NCBI GenBank assembly: GCA_008360975.2
Contig: CM039182.1
Span: forward strand, 32,165,566 to 32,229,565
Source: Lichenostomus cassidix
Lineage: Eukaryota > Chordata > Aves > Passeriformes > Meliphagidae
Direction of reading: 5' to 3'
DNA: 64,000 nt
Shown: positions 35,107-49,000 of the stretch, piece by piece
Layout: the number at the start of each line of letters is the position of its first letter
How positions within the stretch are numbered: the stretch's first letter is position 1
Program-made: the position numbers and the translations under genes
Notes under the pieces: generated by a model
Database searches by the model: none
Seen by the model: only the letters and a program-made list of their open reading frames with translations
Told to the model about the DNA's origin: nothing

Positions 35107-35213
35107 AGAATAATAATAATAATAATGATAATAATTATGATAATGATGATGATCATAACAGTAATTATAATAATAATGGTGATGATGATGATAACAGAAA
35201 CAATAACAACAGC
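35107..35213. repeat. (AAT)n/(ATG)n interrupted trinucleotide repeat
   Basis: A run of AAT units is followed by interspersed ATG, ATT and AAC trinucleotides for about 100 bp. Interruptions suggest an old, partly stabilised microsatellite. Confidence 0.93.
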
Positions 35214-38200
35214 ATCAGAATAATTAGGTTATACAAAACAAGTGATGCACAGTGCTGCTGCTCACCACCCACAGTCTGATGCCCAGCTAGTTCCTGAGCA
35301 GAGGTCCCTGACCAGCTTTCCTTCACAGTTTTTATGCTGAGCACATTGTCATATAGTATGGAATATCCCTTTGGCCAGTTTGGGTTGGATGTCCCAGGTG
35401 TCTCCCCTTCCAACCTCTTGTCACCTCTCAGTGACAGAGTATGAGAAGATGAAAAGTCCTTGACTTGGTATAAACACCAAGGTATAAACAACTGAAACCA
35501 TCAGTGTGTCATTAACATTAATTTCATACTAAATTCCAGACATTATACCAGCTACTAGGAAGAAAATTAACTCTCTCCCAGCCCAAACTGGGATTCTTTG
35601 ATTTTTTTCAACATTATTAAATATATTGGAACAGAACCTTTTCCCTGTATGAAGCTTTGTATCTGGTACTGCACCAGTTGTAATATCCCTCCTTCTCCAT
35701 GAAGCTGCATGGCTGCATTAAGGCTTTTCCTACTGCAACTCTCGTCTGTCATCATAGGCACTCCTAAAGAACTATTCCAGCTGAAAAAACCCAAACAATG
35801 CCACAGAAGCAGACAGGAATACAGACATTTCTCCTCAGTCCGCACTGGGGAAGCTGCAGGGCTTTCCAAACAGTTTCTCTGACCCAGCCTCCAAGAGTTT
35901 TACCTCTTTGAGCGCCTGTAGCTCTTGAAGCTCTCACTCACTGATGACAAAAGACATTTCATGGTCACCTGATAGCCTTGTTTTTACATGTACATTGCTT
36001 TTAAAAGTGATTGACAGTTCGAGCTCAATCCAGTGTTTCTAACAGCAGCCTCTTATGATTACTCTAACCACTCTGTTAAATCCCAGGCTTTTCTTAAATC
36101 CTGGGAATTGACAGCAATCTAAATACATGAATATTAACCTCGGGTCACTAGGGCTTAAGTTTTTGCAATGCACAAGTCTTGCATTAATACATTGTTAATT
36201 TTACTGATAAATGGCAGCAAAACATGAGCTGATTCTCTTTCATTGTAGTTATTATTTTTCTGGTTGGATATGGAACTTACACAGTACAAAAAATACCATT
36301 TATAACACTAGTTTTATTAATGCAAAGAGGGGGACTCCCATGTCCTAAAAATATGGTGTCTTGTGTGTAGTAGGAATTTCTCTACAGAAATGAATAATTT
36401 TTTCTGACAAAAAATGGCCACATTCTCTGCTGGATTAACTCCAGTGGAGTAGTACAGTCGTAGAGAGGAAACTGGCAACATTTTCCTCTGAAGGTCATTA
36501 TCCCCCCAGACCACAGAAATGCAATTTCAGACACTGATTCCTTCTATTGTGCCAATAATGGGCGACGGTTTTGAACCACAGTGATCACAAGGTAAAATTT
36601 ATGAGAGACACAAAACAGTCTTTAAAGCTCTGAAGTTGTCATTCTACCTGTTTAACAAGAAACAATTTCTATCTATCAGAACAAGAATACAAAAAGATTG
36701 AAGTAAAAATTGCAATTTTGATTTTAAAATCAAATTAACCATGAAAATGCTATTTTTCATTCCCTCACAGTTATCTTGTTGTGTAGACATAGAAGTTATT
36801 AATGTGATATTTCAAATAAGTTTTATATCCTCCTATAGTGAAGTCTGTTTCTGAGTTATCTCAGCAATGCCCAATTCTATGGGAAAGATTTGTGATATAC
36901 ATTGGTGACACAAACAGAGCTCTGTAGTGTTCATTTCTTGTTATCTTCTAGAAACGGACAATTAAATTGCCCTGACAATACCCAGGTGCTTCTTTTCAGG
37001 AGCAGAAAATTGTATTCTTCCCAGGAACTACTCAGTTTACCTTTCATCAAGTGAGAAGGATTTTCACTTTCATTCTCTATTTTAAAATTCACACAGGATT
37101 TATCCTGCAAATGTCAGGTGCTTGATAACAAAAGCGCATATTTACTCTGAAGCCAGAAGCAGCTCATATTTTACATAAGACTTGGAATTTCAAGGAAACT
37201 CTGATTCCTTTTTGACTGAGCTGTAAGTCAACTGGTTAGTAGTGTTTGTATTTGTAAATGGTTTGGTATTTCCAGTAATTTATTTTGATCCTGGCAGTGT
37301 TCACATGAGAAGTATCACTGCCAAAGTTCAGAGATAACGCGTCGTGTTTTTCAGATTTCTTTCTTCTGGGTGATGAGAGGAGCATGGCTGGATGTGCCCT
37401 TTTGAGTTGTGTTCCTTACTCCACTGGCATCATGCCATACTAGCTGATGATCAGGTCACTTGCTAATGTGCTCATTTGATTTGGCAAATGTAAAAATAAA
37501 TCCTGACCAAACAGCTAAAGCAAATATTGTCAAAAGCAGCCTCTGACCTTGTGATGCAGTGCAGGTGAGTGTGAGTTGGGGAGCATGAGTATCTGTCTGG
37601 AGAAACTGCTCTCTAGGCACTGGAGCGCACGCAGTTAAATTCTTCCCACCAACTTCTTGCTATAAGTGCATCTTGAATTAAACAATCCTTCTGTGCTCTA
37701 TAGCTCTTGATAAAAATATATGAGTGAGAATTGAATCAGGACCACAACCACATCCAGACTTGTTCAGCTGTGGATACAGATTCCAGAGCCTCGGTCCCAA
37801 GCTGACATTACTCATATGCACACACTCACACACTTTCTTATTAATGGAAGCTAGGAAGAAATATTCTATACGATTACATATTCAACTGCATATAAGCTGC
37901 TATTCATCAGCTGGCTGACTCATGGTCTTTGTTTCAAAATCCTTGCTTGCACTATGGTACTGCCATTAGGGTATTGTCAACAAATTCAATTAAATCTTCA
38001 GATATGACATACTTACACTTTCATTTCCTCATTAAAATACTTTCCTTGATAGCAATGTAAACTTAAAGGAAATTTCAAAGAGATTTACAGAGTTGTTAAG
38101 GTTTTATTTAACATCTTAAACTAATAACTTGTGTATGAATCTCCATTTCTCTTTAGATAATTGCAATTGCTTGGAAAAAAATAATAAATAGAGCATAAAT

Positions 38201-39980
38201 CCACTACCACCAGAATGAATTTCATTAGCATGTTTAGTATTTACTGGAAATTTGAGTTTCATTAACATTAAATTACAAAAATTCTCTTGCTTGTTAGAGT
38301 TAGGTCCATGTTCTTTGAGGTGCTGATCACCTTTTTTTGAGTGCTCTGACATTCAGAAATTATTCAGCCGTAGAAGCACACCGCCCACAATATAGTTAGA
38401 CTTTTAGTTTAAAAAAATGCTTTTAAATTAAATGTAGAGCCACCCTCAACTTTCTATTTAGAATTTGACTTGAGGCTTTTAATGGGTTTGCACATTGCTG
38501 TGAATGTAGCCAAATGACTCTATTAATGAATTTAATTCTATTTATGACTCTTGAACATCTAAACTGTAAACTAAATTATTTACATCTTCATACACTTTTC
38601 AATACAGAATTGTTTTTTAAGGTACTTGAACTATCACACCGGGAAATTAGACCAGTTCTACCAACTACACAGCATGCAACACCAGTCTGATTCAACTGAG
38701 AAGCAGATCAGAGAAAGACATTTAGCAGCAAGCTGCGTTGTTCCTTTCTCTAGTGAATTGTGCAGTGAATTGGCATGGTTCTAGGCACGCACTGAAAGAG
38801 GCGTTTTTGAACATTGTAATCTGGTGGTGAGAGTGCTTAAGAGTGTGATATTACTTAAATCTATCTGTGATTAGGGAAAAAATGTGAAATTTGGATAGAG
38901 GTCTCCTGGGTACTTTTTGTTCTGCAAACTTAAATCATGGTATAAGAGTCCGGATCTGTGAGCTCTTCTGCTTCTCTCAAATCCTGCACAGTGATTTTAA
39001 CAGCCTTTATACATATCATCTAACCTCTTCACAAAGGCTTATCTGCTTTAAAATGAGACATTATAGATATTTGCATTGCATGCCCTCATTAGTAGAATAA
39101 TTTTAAACTTACTGTTTGTAATGATTAAATGGTTAAATTTAGTGTGTGCATTGGGTTATCGGGTGAAAGCCAGTGATGTCCACAGATGGCAAATACATGC
39201 AAATATCCATGTTTGGTATGAGAAATGGGGGAATGCTGCAGCAGTCAAATCAAAAGCAGATAACCTCCAGCTATATCACTGGTGAATCCTGATTCCACTG
39301 AGGTCAGTAGCAAAACTCCCATTGCTCTCACCAGAAACAGCACTTTGGTGACCCTGCTGTAATAGCAAATTCATGTAGCATGGGGATCAAACATTTGAAA
39401 ATAACATGGAGTATCAGAGCAATCTTCTAAAATAGGCTATTAAAATCAGGCAGATTGGTATATTCTCTGTCTCTTAAATCAGTCTTATTTTAATGAGCTG
39501 CTTTTGGGAGTTTTTCTGAGGATTTTTTCATACGTGTGTAAGTGCTTTGCCGACTTCAGCACCCTATATAAAAGACAGTGAAACACAGCAAGTTTTCTGA
39601 AGAGGCAAAAGAGGCAAACACATAATACTACTCCTCTGTTCACTTTGGGAGAAGGAAAAATGACAATTTATAGAAAAAAATGTAAGCGTGCTTCATAACC
39701 ACATAGCATATCAGCTGAAAAATGTGACCCTGCCAGCGCTGGATGTTTTTCAGCCTTATTTTACTGCTTATTTCAGTGTAAGAATTAAAACTAATGTAAG
39801 TCCATAAACTCAAGCCGCATAAAAATTTAATTTGAATAGAATAGTCCATCCTAATAAGACTTTTTTGTTTGGACTAACAGAAGAGGTACAGGAGCTAGCA
39901 CATTTTTGGAAGTTAAGCCAGACATATTCCCTTTACTATAGAGTGGGCATGAATCTCTCAAAGATCAGCGGTAGAGCAAG
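35214..39980. other. Unannotated, repeat-poor sequence
   Basis: About 4.8 kb without any recognised interspersed repeat. The part at about 38400-38640 is AT-rich with many TAATGA/TTTAATT-type cores and no simple-sequence expansion, so it is a candidate conserved element. A good TATA-like string (CTATATAAAAG) lies at 39564-39574 but no associated gene is visible. Confidence 0.4.
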
Positions 39981-40008
39981 CACAAACAAACAAACAAACA
40001 AACAAACA
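39981..40008. repeat. (CAAA)n microsatellite
   Basis: About seven CAAA/AAAC units occur in a row. It could be confused with a short repeat array, but there are no spacers. Confidence 0.95.
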
Positions 40009-43000
40009 TACTTGGAAAGGAAACAAACAGCATCCAAAATAAAAAGAATGCTGTTGCTCTCTACAGGAATGTTTTCACTCTGATCTATGCTACATAACCA
40101 ACCTAAAACTCTTCAGCTAGCAAATAGTCAGAGCTTTAGAGGGACTTGGATGGCTTAGGGGATTGCTTTTGGGATACAGAAGCTTTCATCTCTACGTCAT
40201 TGCTTCTGGCTTTCATCCAAAGGGGGTAGTGATCAAAAGCTGCTGTAAGATGAGCCCTTCAATACTCTGCATGAAACACGCAGAGAGTGCTGTGTCTGCC
40301 TAGCTGCACCCACTGCCCCCAGCTGAGACCCCAGTCAGCCCTTGCTTGTGACACAGGCTTGTGGTCCCCAGGGAGCTGGGGTGCCTGTCCCCACCACCTC
40401 TACACTAAGGATTTCTGCATCCCTGCTGAGAGAGCTGCACCCACAGGGCTTGTGGCATAGGGGTACTAGAGGAGGGTGTGCAGCGCCACACTGCATCTCT
40501 GCCACCCCTGGTTTGGTAAGGGCATGAGGAAAGACATCCAGAAACACACATCCAGATGGATGGGGCTTCAGGCAGCAGTGTGTGGAAGGCTGTCCTTCCT
40601 CTCACAAGTACAAGCAATAGAATCAGTTATGCTTCTCATCAGGCAGAAATTGCAAAGAGGGAAGAGAAGGGAAGGCAAGGAGAGGGAACACAAACCATTC
40701 TGGTTAATGCTAGCGCTAACTGCAATTATGGCTGAACTCCTGGCAGCCCTCATAATGAGGTTCTTGGATGAGATGGTAGGTTTCAGAGGCTGTGCAACAT
40801 TTTCTAAATCAGATAAAATATTCTCATCTTTTTTTTTTCTTGCATCAGAAAAGAGATTTGAAAGAACAAATCTACCTGCTAGGTCCTTCAGGCTATGTGG
40901 AAACAAAACTTAGCTTGGGTGGAGAATGAGAAAATTTGAAGGACCCGGCTGGGCTGGACAAGGAAACTCAGTTCCTCTGATCAAAAGAGAGGTAAAACTC
41001 CTAGTGTGATCACCCAGAAAACTTACTGCTGACAACCGTGAAATTGCTGCTATACCAACACACATCAGAGACACAAATACACAGTTTTAAAAGGAGTTAC
41101 TATTTTAAGTATCAGAAAGTCTTGGAAAAAAAATTAGTGGATTGACTCTGCTTTATAGTATAGATTACTATAGACTAGGTTTTGAGAAAACTTCATTTTC
41201 AATGAACAGAGCCCTCTGGGAAAAGAAAAAAAAGAGGTGCAGTTTTAGTAACATACCTTCAAAGCTGTAAATCATCATTGTTTACATGGGTTAAAAAGAT
41301 GGTTCACAGAATTATGATCTTAGGAAATGACAGAAATGTTTGGTATTAATTATCTCATGAAGGAGGTGTAATTTATGCTAATGAAATCTATCAGGTACGA
41401 ATGCATTTGTTACAGGCTGTCACCCACTAATATGGATGAACAAGTAGTGGAAGAGAAAAATCACCTGAATTACTGCCACTAAATAGGTACAAGAATTCCA
41501 TGCAGGCCAATGGTTTTTAAGTCTCACATGGAATTCATACGACTGAGGAAACTGATGTATGGGGAGAAGACAGTTCCTTCTCAACTAGAAAAGTATGTGA
41601 GGACACACTGCCTCTGAGGATTGTGAGAGATGGAAAATCAGAGCAGGAGTTAACCATAAGAGCTGGAAGGGAGGGAAGCTTAGCTAGCAGGCAGTCATGC
41701 AAAATAGCAACTTTCAGGTGGCAGATGCTTCCCTCTCCCAGCTGGAAAACACAGTGTTGAGGAACATGTTTGCATCAGACATGGAACTAAAATCGTAGCA
41801 TCCCCAGGGGGGGTCAGGCAGCTGCACAAACCCAGCTCCTTCATTTGTGTCCTTGCTCCTGGTGTAAGTGCCTCAGAGCCTCAGCAATGTGCTTGCAGTG
41901 TGCACCTGGCTTGCAAGACCACATCATCCACTACATTTTACCTGTCAAATGGGGCGTATTGCTTCTCTTCCCATGACATTTTATCTCCACTGGAAAGGGC
42001 AGAGTGGTGGCAAGAACTTGGCTCTTCACCTTTACAAGCTGGTGTGCGTACATAATCACTTGACTCAAGGAGCTGAGACTTTGGGAAAAGCACCAAATGT
42101 TTATGTGCCCTGAGATAAAACTGTGAGATTCAGCAGCAATGCTGCTTGGAGTGCCAGGAGCTGATGGGCTGGGCACAGCTAGGTTTCTATTGACGCAGAT
42201 TAGAGTAATTAAGATGACAAGTCTGATACAACCCCAAATCTGAGCTTCTAACCCAGAACACCCTTGTGACATTATGCTGAGGAAAGGGGAGTATGGAGCT
42301 GCTGGGCTAGCTCCAAGAGAAGTTCTTCTGGGAGACAGATTTGTGGCAGAGCCAATGTACACAGAGCAATGTACAGGAGAGAAATCAGCTTCATGGATTT
42401 TTTTTATTTGCTCGGATATCCTCCTGACAGGATGAAAGTGCATTGCTTTTCAGACACTGATGGCTTTTGGTGCTCCAGTTAAAAATTCTTTTATGAAAAG
42501 AACACATGGAAATGACTGTCATTAAATGGCACAGTCATGGGTGGGAACAAGTCAGGGGCCTGCAGAGTGGCTTTGAGAAGTGGCTCTGCTCAAGATAAGG
42601 CTCTTAGCTGCAGGTTCTGTCCAGGGGGCTCAGGACGTGGAACAGCTTAGCATCAAAGAGCTCCGCTTGGAGTGGAGCTGGATAGCTCTTGAATTATAAA
42701 TGCATTAAAAATACCAAGCATTTTTCAGAGTCATGTTTCAGAATTTTTTCAATCTATCAGCAGAGTAGAAGAGGTGAAGAAAGATTTTGCAAGGTGTAGG
42801 GTAAAACAGAGCAGAGAGTAATAAAATACTACTTGTAAACGAGCCCAGTTGGAAGGAGAGGCTCTTTATGACAGCTTGCCGAGGCTGTAGTGTTTTGCAA
42901 AACTGTGTGATAAACTCCAAATAGCTTCTCTGCAAATCTCTGGAGGCAGAACAGAGCTAAGGCTGGCTGCTGTTGCTGCCACAGCTTTCAATGAATGAGC

Positions 43001-46000
43001 TCAAAATGGACCCTCTAGTGACAGCTCTGTCAAAGAATAACAATCAGATGCTCTCGACGACAACAACTTCAACATATATATTTTTGTAAGTATAAATGAA
43101 CCTTAATGTTCTGGCTTCAAACAAAATGAAATGCTCAAAGTTTTTAAGATGCGTGGTTGGACTGTGAACAAAATAAAAACGTACTGCATTTTTTCCCCTA
43201 TTTAGATTGCAAAGCACGATTCTCACTAGAATTGTGATGAGAACAGAATACAAAAATAGTTGGTGTTGGTGGGGGAAAAGACTGGATAAAGGTAGCTCTG
43301 CCATCACCTTCAGAAGGAAAATGTCAGGGGACTCACCATCACCCAAGAGTTCAGGTGATCTGACTCCAAAAGGGAGGGCCTGAATGATTTTGCAAGCTCA
43401 CAGTTTTGACAAGCAGAACAAAAATCATGTTATGGGGGACACACTTCAGACTTCAAAAACTAATCGCCTAGAAATGGGCTTAATCAGAGTCAAGTTATTA
43501 CCGCATGATATTATCAATGGCTCTATGAATACCTGATTTCACAGCACCAATATATTCTGCATTTGGAGATTGCATTGTGTCTTCTTTCCCAGTAGAATAA
43601 ATCAGGAGTGTCTGCCTCTGAAAAGGCAGGTGAGGTGAATCTTCACACTTAGTTATGTTGAGTAAAATAAGGGTTGTACTGCAAGTGACAGTCAGTTTTG
43701 TGTCGCTGACTGTCAGGGGGACTGCCCTGGCACCAAATTACTGGGGACTCACTCACAGCCACTACGCAAGAGTTAACATTTCTGTGGTGGAAGTGAGGTG
43801 TCCTTTTTGGATTCTGCTCAGGTGTAGCTGCTTGTGCAGTCTCAAGGAGCTACCACTATTGCCAAAGGAAAATTAAAACAAATCTGGCTTGGCTAATAAA
43901 AGGCTATAAGTATTAATGGCTTTTTCTCAAATTGCCAGGAAGTTTCAATCTCTGATGTGATAAAGACAGATTATGTACAGACCAGTGTTATCATGCTATT
44001 TTTAAATTTTGGTATGCTAGAAATTGCAGTCATTTGCCCTGGTCTTTTGGCAGGGAGTGTAAGAGTCTCAATAAGAACGTGATTGTTATTTTCAAGAGAG
44101 GAAAGAACAATTCTTAGGCATTAAGGCTATTAGTTTGGACAGTAATAAAAACAACACCACTTTATGGACCCAGGTCTCAGAAGTGCTGAACATTCACAGA
44201 TCAGTAAAATCAATAGCCTCTACTCAGGATTACTTAAATCTAGAACATAACAACATCCAGTGCAATTTAATACCAGTTGCCTATTAGCTTTTAATGATTG
44301 TATATATTTTGACAAAACTGCTAAGATATGATTTTACAAATTGGAAGTTCCTAACTGTGCCACACAGTGAAAAATAATCCACCCATACAAGGAAAATTAT
44401 ATTAACAAATGCTGCTAAGAGCAAACATATTTACAAACCAAAGCTGAGCAACAAACACATATACCAGATGTTACTGAGATATAGATAGTCTGAATTGCTC
44501 AGCTGAAGTAGCTGAAATTCTGCAGAGTACTTTTTTTAGAGCATGTATTTAATGATGGATATCCTAGCTCTTGAGCAAGTTGTCATAGAAGTCGGAACAC
44601 GGCAGTTTTGAAGTTGTCTTTAAGATTAAGTGTTAAATAAAAGTTCAACAACTCCAGATAAATTTTCTCCTTCTTCTTCCACATTTTTAGGTAAGAAAGG
44701 CCTTTCAGCCACACAGATAATAAAAATGAAAATTTGGAAGGCACTTCCCACTGTCAAATAGCCCCTTTCATCAAGAGGCAGGATTTTCTGTGAAGTGACA
44801 GAGGAAGGCCCTTCTTCCCTATTTTTCAGTCCATGACTAACTAGCTGTTTCCCTTGCATAAACCCTGTTATCTTTTCCACAGATCCCATGTTTCACAGCA
44901 GTTGAGGTAGTTGGCAGGTGCACCCACACAGTTATGTACACTTGTTGTTGCTGCACTTTCACTCCCTGGCATTCCCTGCTTACCTACCGTTGTCTGCAAA
45001 TTTGTCTCATCCTCTGCAGCCAGCTTGGAGGAAGCATCCTGGTTTCCTGGCAGGAAGATGCAAGGACAGAGGCAAGCCCATGCTTCACCCTCACAGTCCA
45101 TCCAGTTCCATCAAGCTCAAGGCATTTGGCTACGGAAGCTCAGCTATGAAGTGGCACAGCCATTTGCAGGGGTATTTGCATTGTCTCTATCAGGCAACTT
45201 CCAAAATCCTCCTTGCTCAGCTTTCCTTCTTATGGGCTGTTTCTGAGGCAATCTCAGTATTCCTTGTTGATGTTTCTTTCTGTTCCTTGATAACCAAAAT
45301 GAAAAATACCGGGTTTTATTAGAAACAGTCAAACCAGAAAAAGTGAGTCCCCAGACGATTCCTGTTGCATTTAAGTTGTTTGTTCTGAGACAGAAGTGTT
45401 ACTTCAGACCAGAATAAATGTCTTGCATGTGTTCAGCAGCTGGGAGCCTGCTGATCTGTTCCTCAACATTGTACACCTCAGTGAACATGTACAACTCTTC
45501 CAGGCTTTGCACTTAACCAAAAACCAACTAAAATTGTAAATTTTTATGATTGAGTTCCACATGAGCTGGCAATGGGTCAGCACCAGTTTGTCTGGATCAG
45601 CAATACATCCAGACCCATTGTGGTTTTGTTCTCTGACAATTTTTGTCTTGCATAGGATGTTGTCTTGTTGTATTTAAAGGTCTCATCAAAGCAAGTGATA
45701 TTTCTCACAGAAAATACCTGGATTTTACTTATGAGGGAAAAGTTTCTTATAAGGATGAGTTCACAACTATTTCTACTGTTCTCCTTTAGCAAATCAATGA
45801 ACTCAGTACATTTGCAGAATGCTCCTGGCATGAATCAAGTACCACTCTAGTAAGACAGGCATCCCTAGGGATGCCACTTCCTTGCTGCACAGGGATTTCC
45901 AGCAAAAAGTCCCTGCCCTCTGATCACTGGCAGGCGGAGCATGGGGACTGGGAAGGTGGAAGGTGCAGCAGGTGCTCAGGAGCTGATACTAATTAACCAG

Positions 46001-49000
46001 TGGAGTTATAACAACCCTTGTGGGTAGCCATCAAAAGCTGGACTAAAAAGAGGATCACTTGTAAAAACTGGGACAAGGCTGATGTTGGGGAACACTGGGA
46101 CATGCTAACTAAGAACAGAGCTGTCAGGGAAGTCAGTTGGCAGCTTTCTTCACTGACCCTCCTGCACAAATACAGAGGTGGCTTTGGATGACTTGCCAGC
46201 TAGGTAATAAAAGCTGTCAGTATTAAAATACAGTAATATTTCTGCTGTAGCTTATCATAATATGTCTCTTCAAGGATTCAGCAGATGTCAGAAGAGAAAT
46301 GTACCAAAAAGCAGAGGATCTCAGTGTTGGTAATTTGTCACCCTTGAGCTGCAGAGATGTTAGGGTGGAGAACTGAGGCAGCACTGACATCATTACCAAA
46401 TTCTGAAGAAGCTGGGTTGTTTCTTACCCAACTCCCAGCACTGCTGCCTACTAGCCTTAGTGGGGAGAGCAGCTCAGTGGGGAGTGACTCAGCCAGGCTG
46501 CTTGGAGCAGTGAGCACAGGGGCTCAAGCTCACAGTGACAATTGGCTCCAACAATTGTGTCCACACTGCAGTGCCTCATGGGCACAGCTTTCTTCAGGCC
46601 CACATCAAATGTGTGCACTGCAGCTGCAGCTCTGCAGCTCCCATGCCCCTCTACATTACCACAAAGGAATTTGAGGTCATTTGTCTCCTGATTTATCTGC
46701 ACCACACACTTCTTGTCAGCCTCCAATACTCTCAAGCGAGGAGTTCTCCGCATTGCATTCCCTCTGCAAACACGCTGCCGGTTACTGGTTGCCACTGCTT
46801 TGACACGACATGTGATACTACAGCCAGGGCTCAGGATACTTTTCTCCCTGCCTGACAGTGCCACCAGCAGCTGTTAGAGTCCTGCAAGGAAAGGGGAGAC
46901 TGGTGTGGAGTGTATCTCTATAGGTCAATGTAAAGGGCACTGCATGCACGTATTGTGGTCTCTATGCTCTCAAGCATTGCTTTTTCCAGATACCTCAACC
47001 ATCTCTAGCCCACCCCTGCTCCTAATTCCTCTTTCAGAGTCAACCATTCCCCTGAGATTGTATCACATGAAGTCTGCCTCCTTAAGCAGCTGTCCTGCCT
47101 TCCATGCTCCCTTGTCCAGCACAATATATACTGGTCTTTAAAATACTCCTAAACGTTGAAATAACATTTCCATGTCATGGAGAGCTACTGTAGTCTGGCA
47201 GTGTCCCTTTCCCTGTGCCCTACGCCTTACCAGGTTTTTCTTTCCACTCTGAGGTACCCTTGTAATGTAAGTGCAAGCTCCCTGGTGTGGACCCTGCATG
47301 TAGTCGTCAGAAATCCAATAGAAGCAGACTGCACCACACCCCAGCTGATGTAGTGCAATCTGGGATAAATGATAAGAAAACCTCTAAGAATCCAGAGAGC
47401 ATTCAGCTTCAAGAGGCCGAATATATTTATTCCCTTAGGAGCATTATAAAATATGGCTAGTCTTGGCTTGCAGTAAGAACACAAGTAATTAGGAAATCTA
47501 GTGCCTTTATGTACATTACATGCCAGCAGAGAATGTGGCAGCAGCAGCAAGATGTAACCATTTCAGGCTAACTAGGCTCTCTCAGGAGTCCAGAGAATGT
47601 AATGAATCACTGTGTGTTTGGAGCTGATATAGATCAGCCCCTGGAACTGATATAGATCAGCCCTTTCCACCCAGGCATCCAGGAAACACATTTAAATTTT
47701 TTGCCTAATTTAGCACAAAATATATTCTGGTTTATAGCAGAACAACTAGATTAATAGAATGTAAGTAAGATCTCTCCCTCCCTTTCCCCCCCCAACACAC
47801 CCATGCAGACAGCACTCCCAAATAAATTCCTTGAGGTTTCTTATCATCAAGCAGATGTCATTCTGAAGTGAACATGTGAGGCATCCTCATCCTTCTGAGC
47901 GAAGCAAGAGATGGCTGGCTGTCACATTTATATCTCCAGGAGTTCAGTTTACAATTCGAACACTCAAAAAACCACCCTTCCTACATTACAGCAATATTGT
48001 TAGTAAGACTAGGAGGACCTATAGTCCTGTCAAGCTGTACCCACCCCAGAAGTGCTTCCCATATCCCCATGTGTGCTCTTCCATGCACTGCCTGTCTGAA
48101 GGAAAGCTGGGCAAAGGCAGATGGGGGGGATGCTTTTGTGTCTCTGCACTTGCTGTTTTAACTCCTCAGGGAGGCAGCTGAGAGAGGAGAGCATTCAGCA
48201 GGTAAGTGCAGGAGAGAGACAGGGGAATAGGGTTGTCAGACTGTGGCTACGGGTGCTCCTGGGAGGCTTCTCTCCCAAATGCTAATCTGCCATCTCTGTT
48301 CCCTGAGGTCTGATGAGCTCGAAACTCTCAGCTGTATTCTCATCGCTGGTTTGTGCCTCAGGAAAGCAAGTTGTAATTCTCTGGAAGTATTGGTGGTAAA
48401 TCTGCCCCATTACTTCCATTTACTCTGGTCCTCCTGATGCTTCTCAGCCAGCACAGCTCAGAAATGCCATCTCACCAGAGCTCTGCCAGCAGAAGCAGGG
48501 AGATGGACTGTGAGCACAAGCACCAAGCCTGGCAAAGAGCACACTCTGTAACAGATGACTATGGGTTCTTTTACTCTGATGATCATAATAATACATTTTA
48601 TTTATATAGCACCTATTTGCATGGCAATAGGAGCAATATGTGTGTTTCAGTGAAATGAGACATGACAGCAAACAGATTAAAAACTACAATTCATCTTGAA
48701 ATGAGGGAAAACAATCAAATGAATCACAGAGCCAAGCAATGGCAAATCATTCTTAAAACAGCATAATAGCAAAACAAATGAAAAATACAGTGTACAATTC
48801 TTTTTCCTTGTCTGGTGGCAAATACTGAGTGACATTGCCAAGCTTATTCAGAAACAGAGCCTGGGTTACCATTAATTTTCATGGAAACCCTTAAAGAGGG
48901 AATTATGTAAGTGGAACTTCAGTTGTGCATTAGGTATGTGCTAACTGCAGTATATACATGGGTTTGGACCCTTGCGAAAACTATCATCTTCTAATCCTTG

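Noticed and set aside
39564..39574. TATA-box-like CTATATAAAAG
   Set aside because: A good match to TATAWAAR, but no downstream gene, initiator or CpG context is visible, and such strings are expected by chance in AT-rich DNA.
39981..40008. Regularly spaced repeat that might suggest an array
   Set aside because: It is a plain (CAAA)n microsatellite; there are no spacers and no CRISPR features, which would not be expected in an animal genome.
41931..42443. 170-codon minus-strand open frame
   Set aside because: It has no recognisable domain, signal or family resemblance, does not sit in a repeat, and overlaps an 81-codon frame on the other strand. In 64 kb of six-frame sequence one frame of this length is expected by chance.
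46960..47190. Possible CR1 endonuclease-region remnant (minus)
   Set aside because: Only scattered phrases resemble the antisense CR1 (for example around ATTTCCATGTCATGG). The order and spacing are not convincing.
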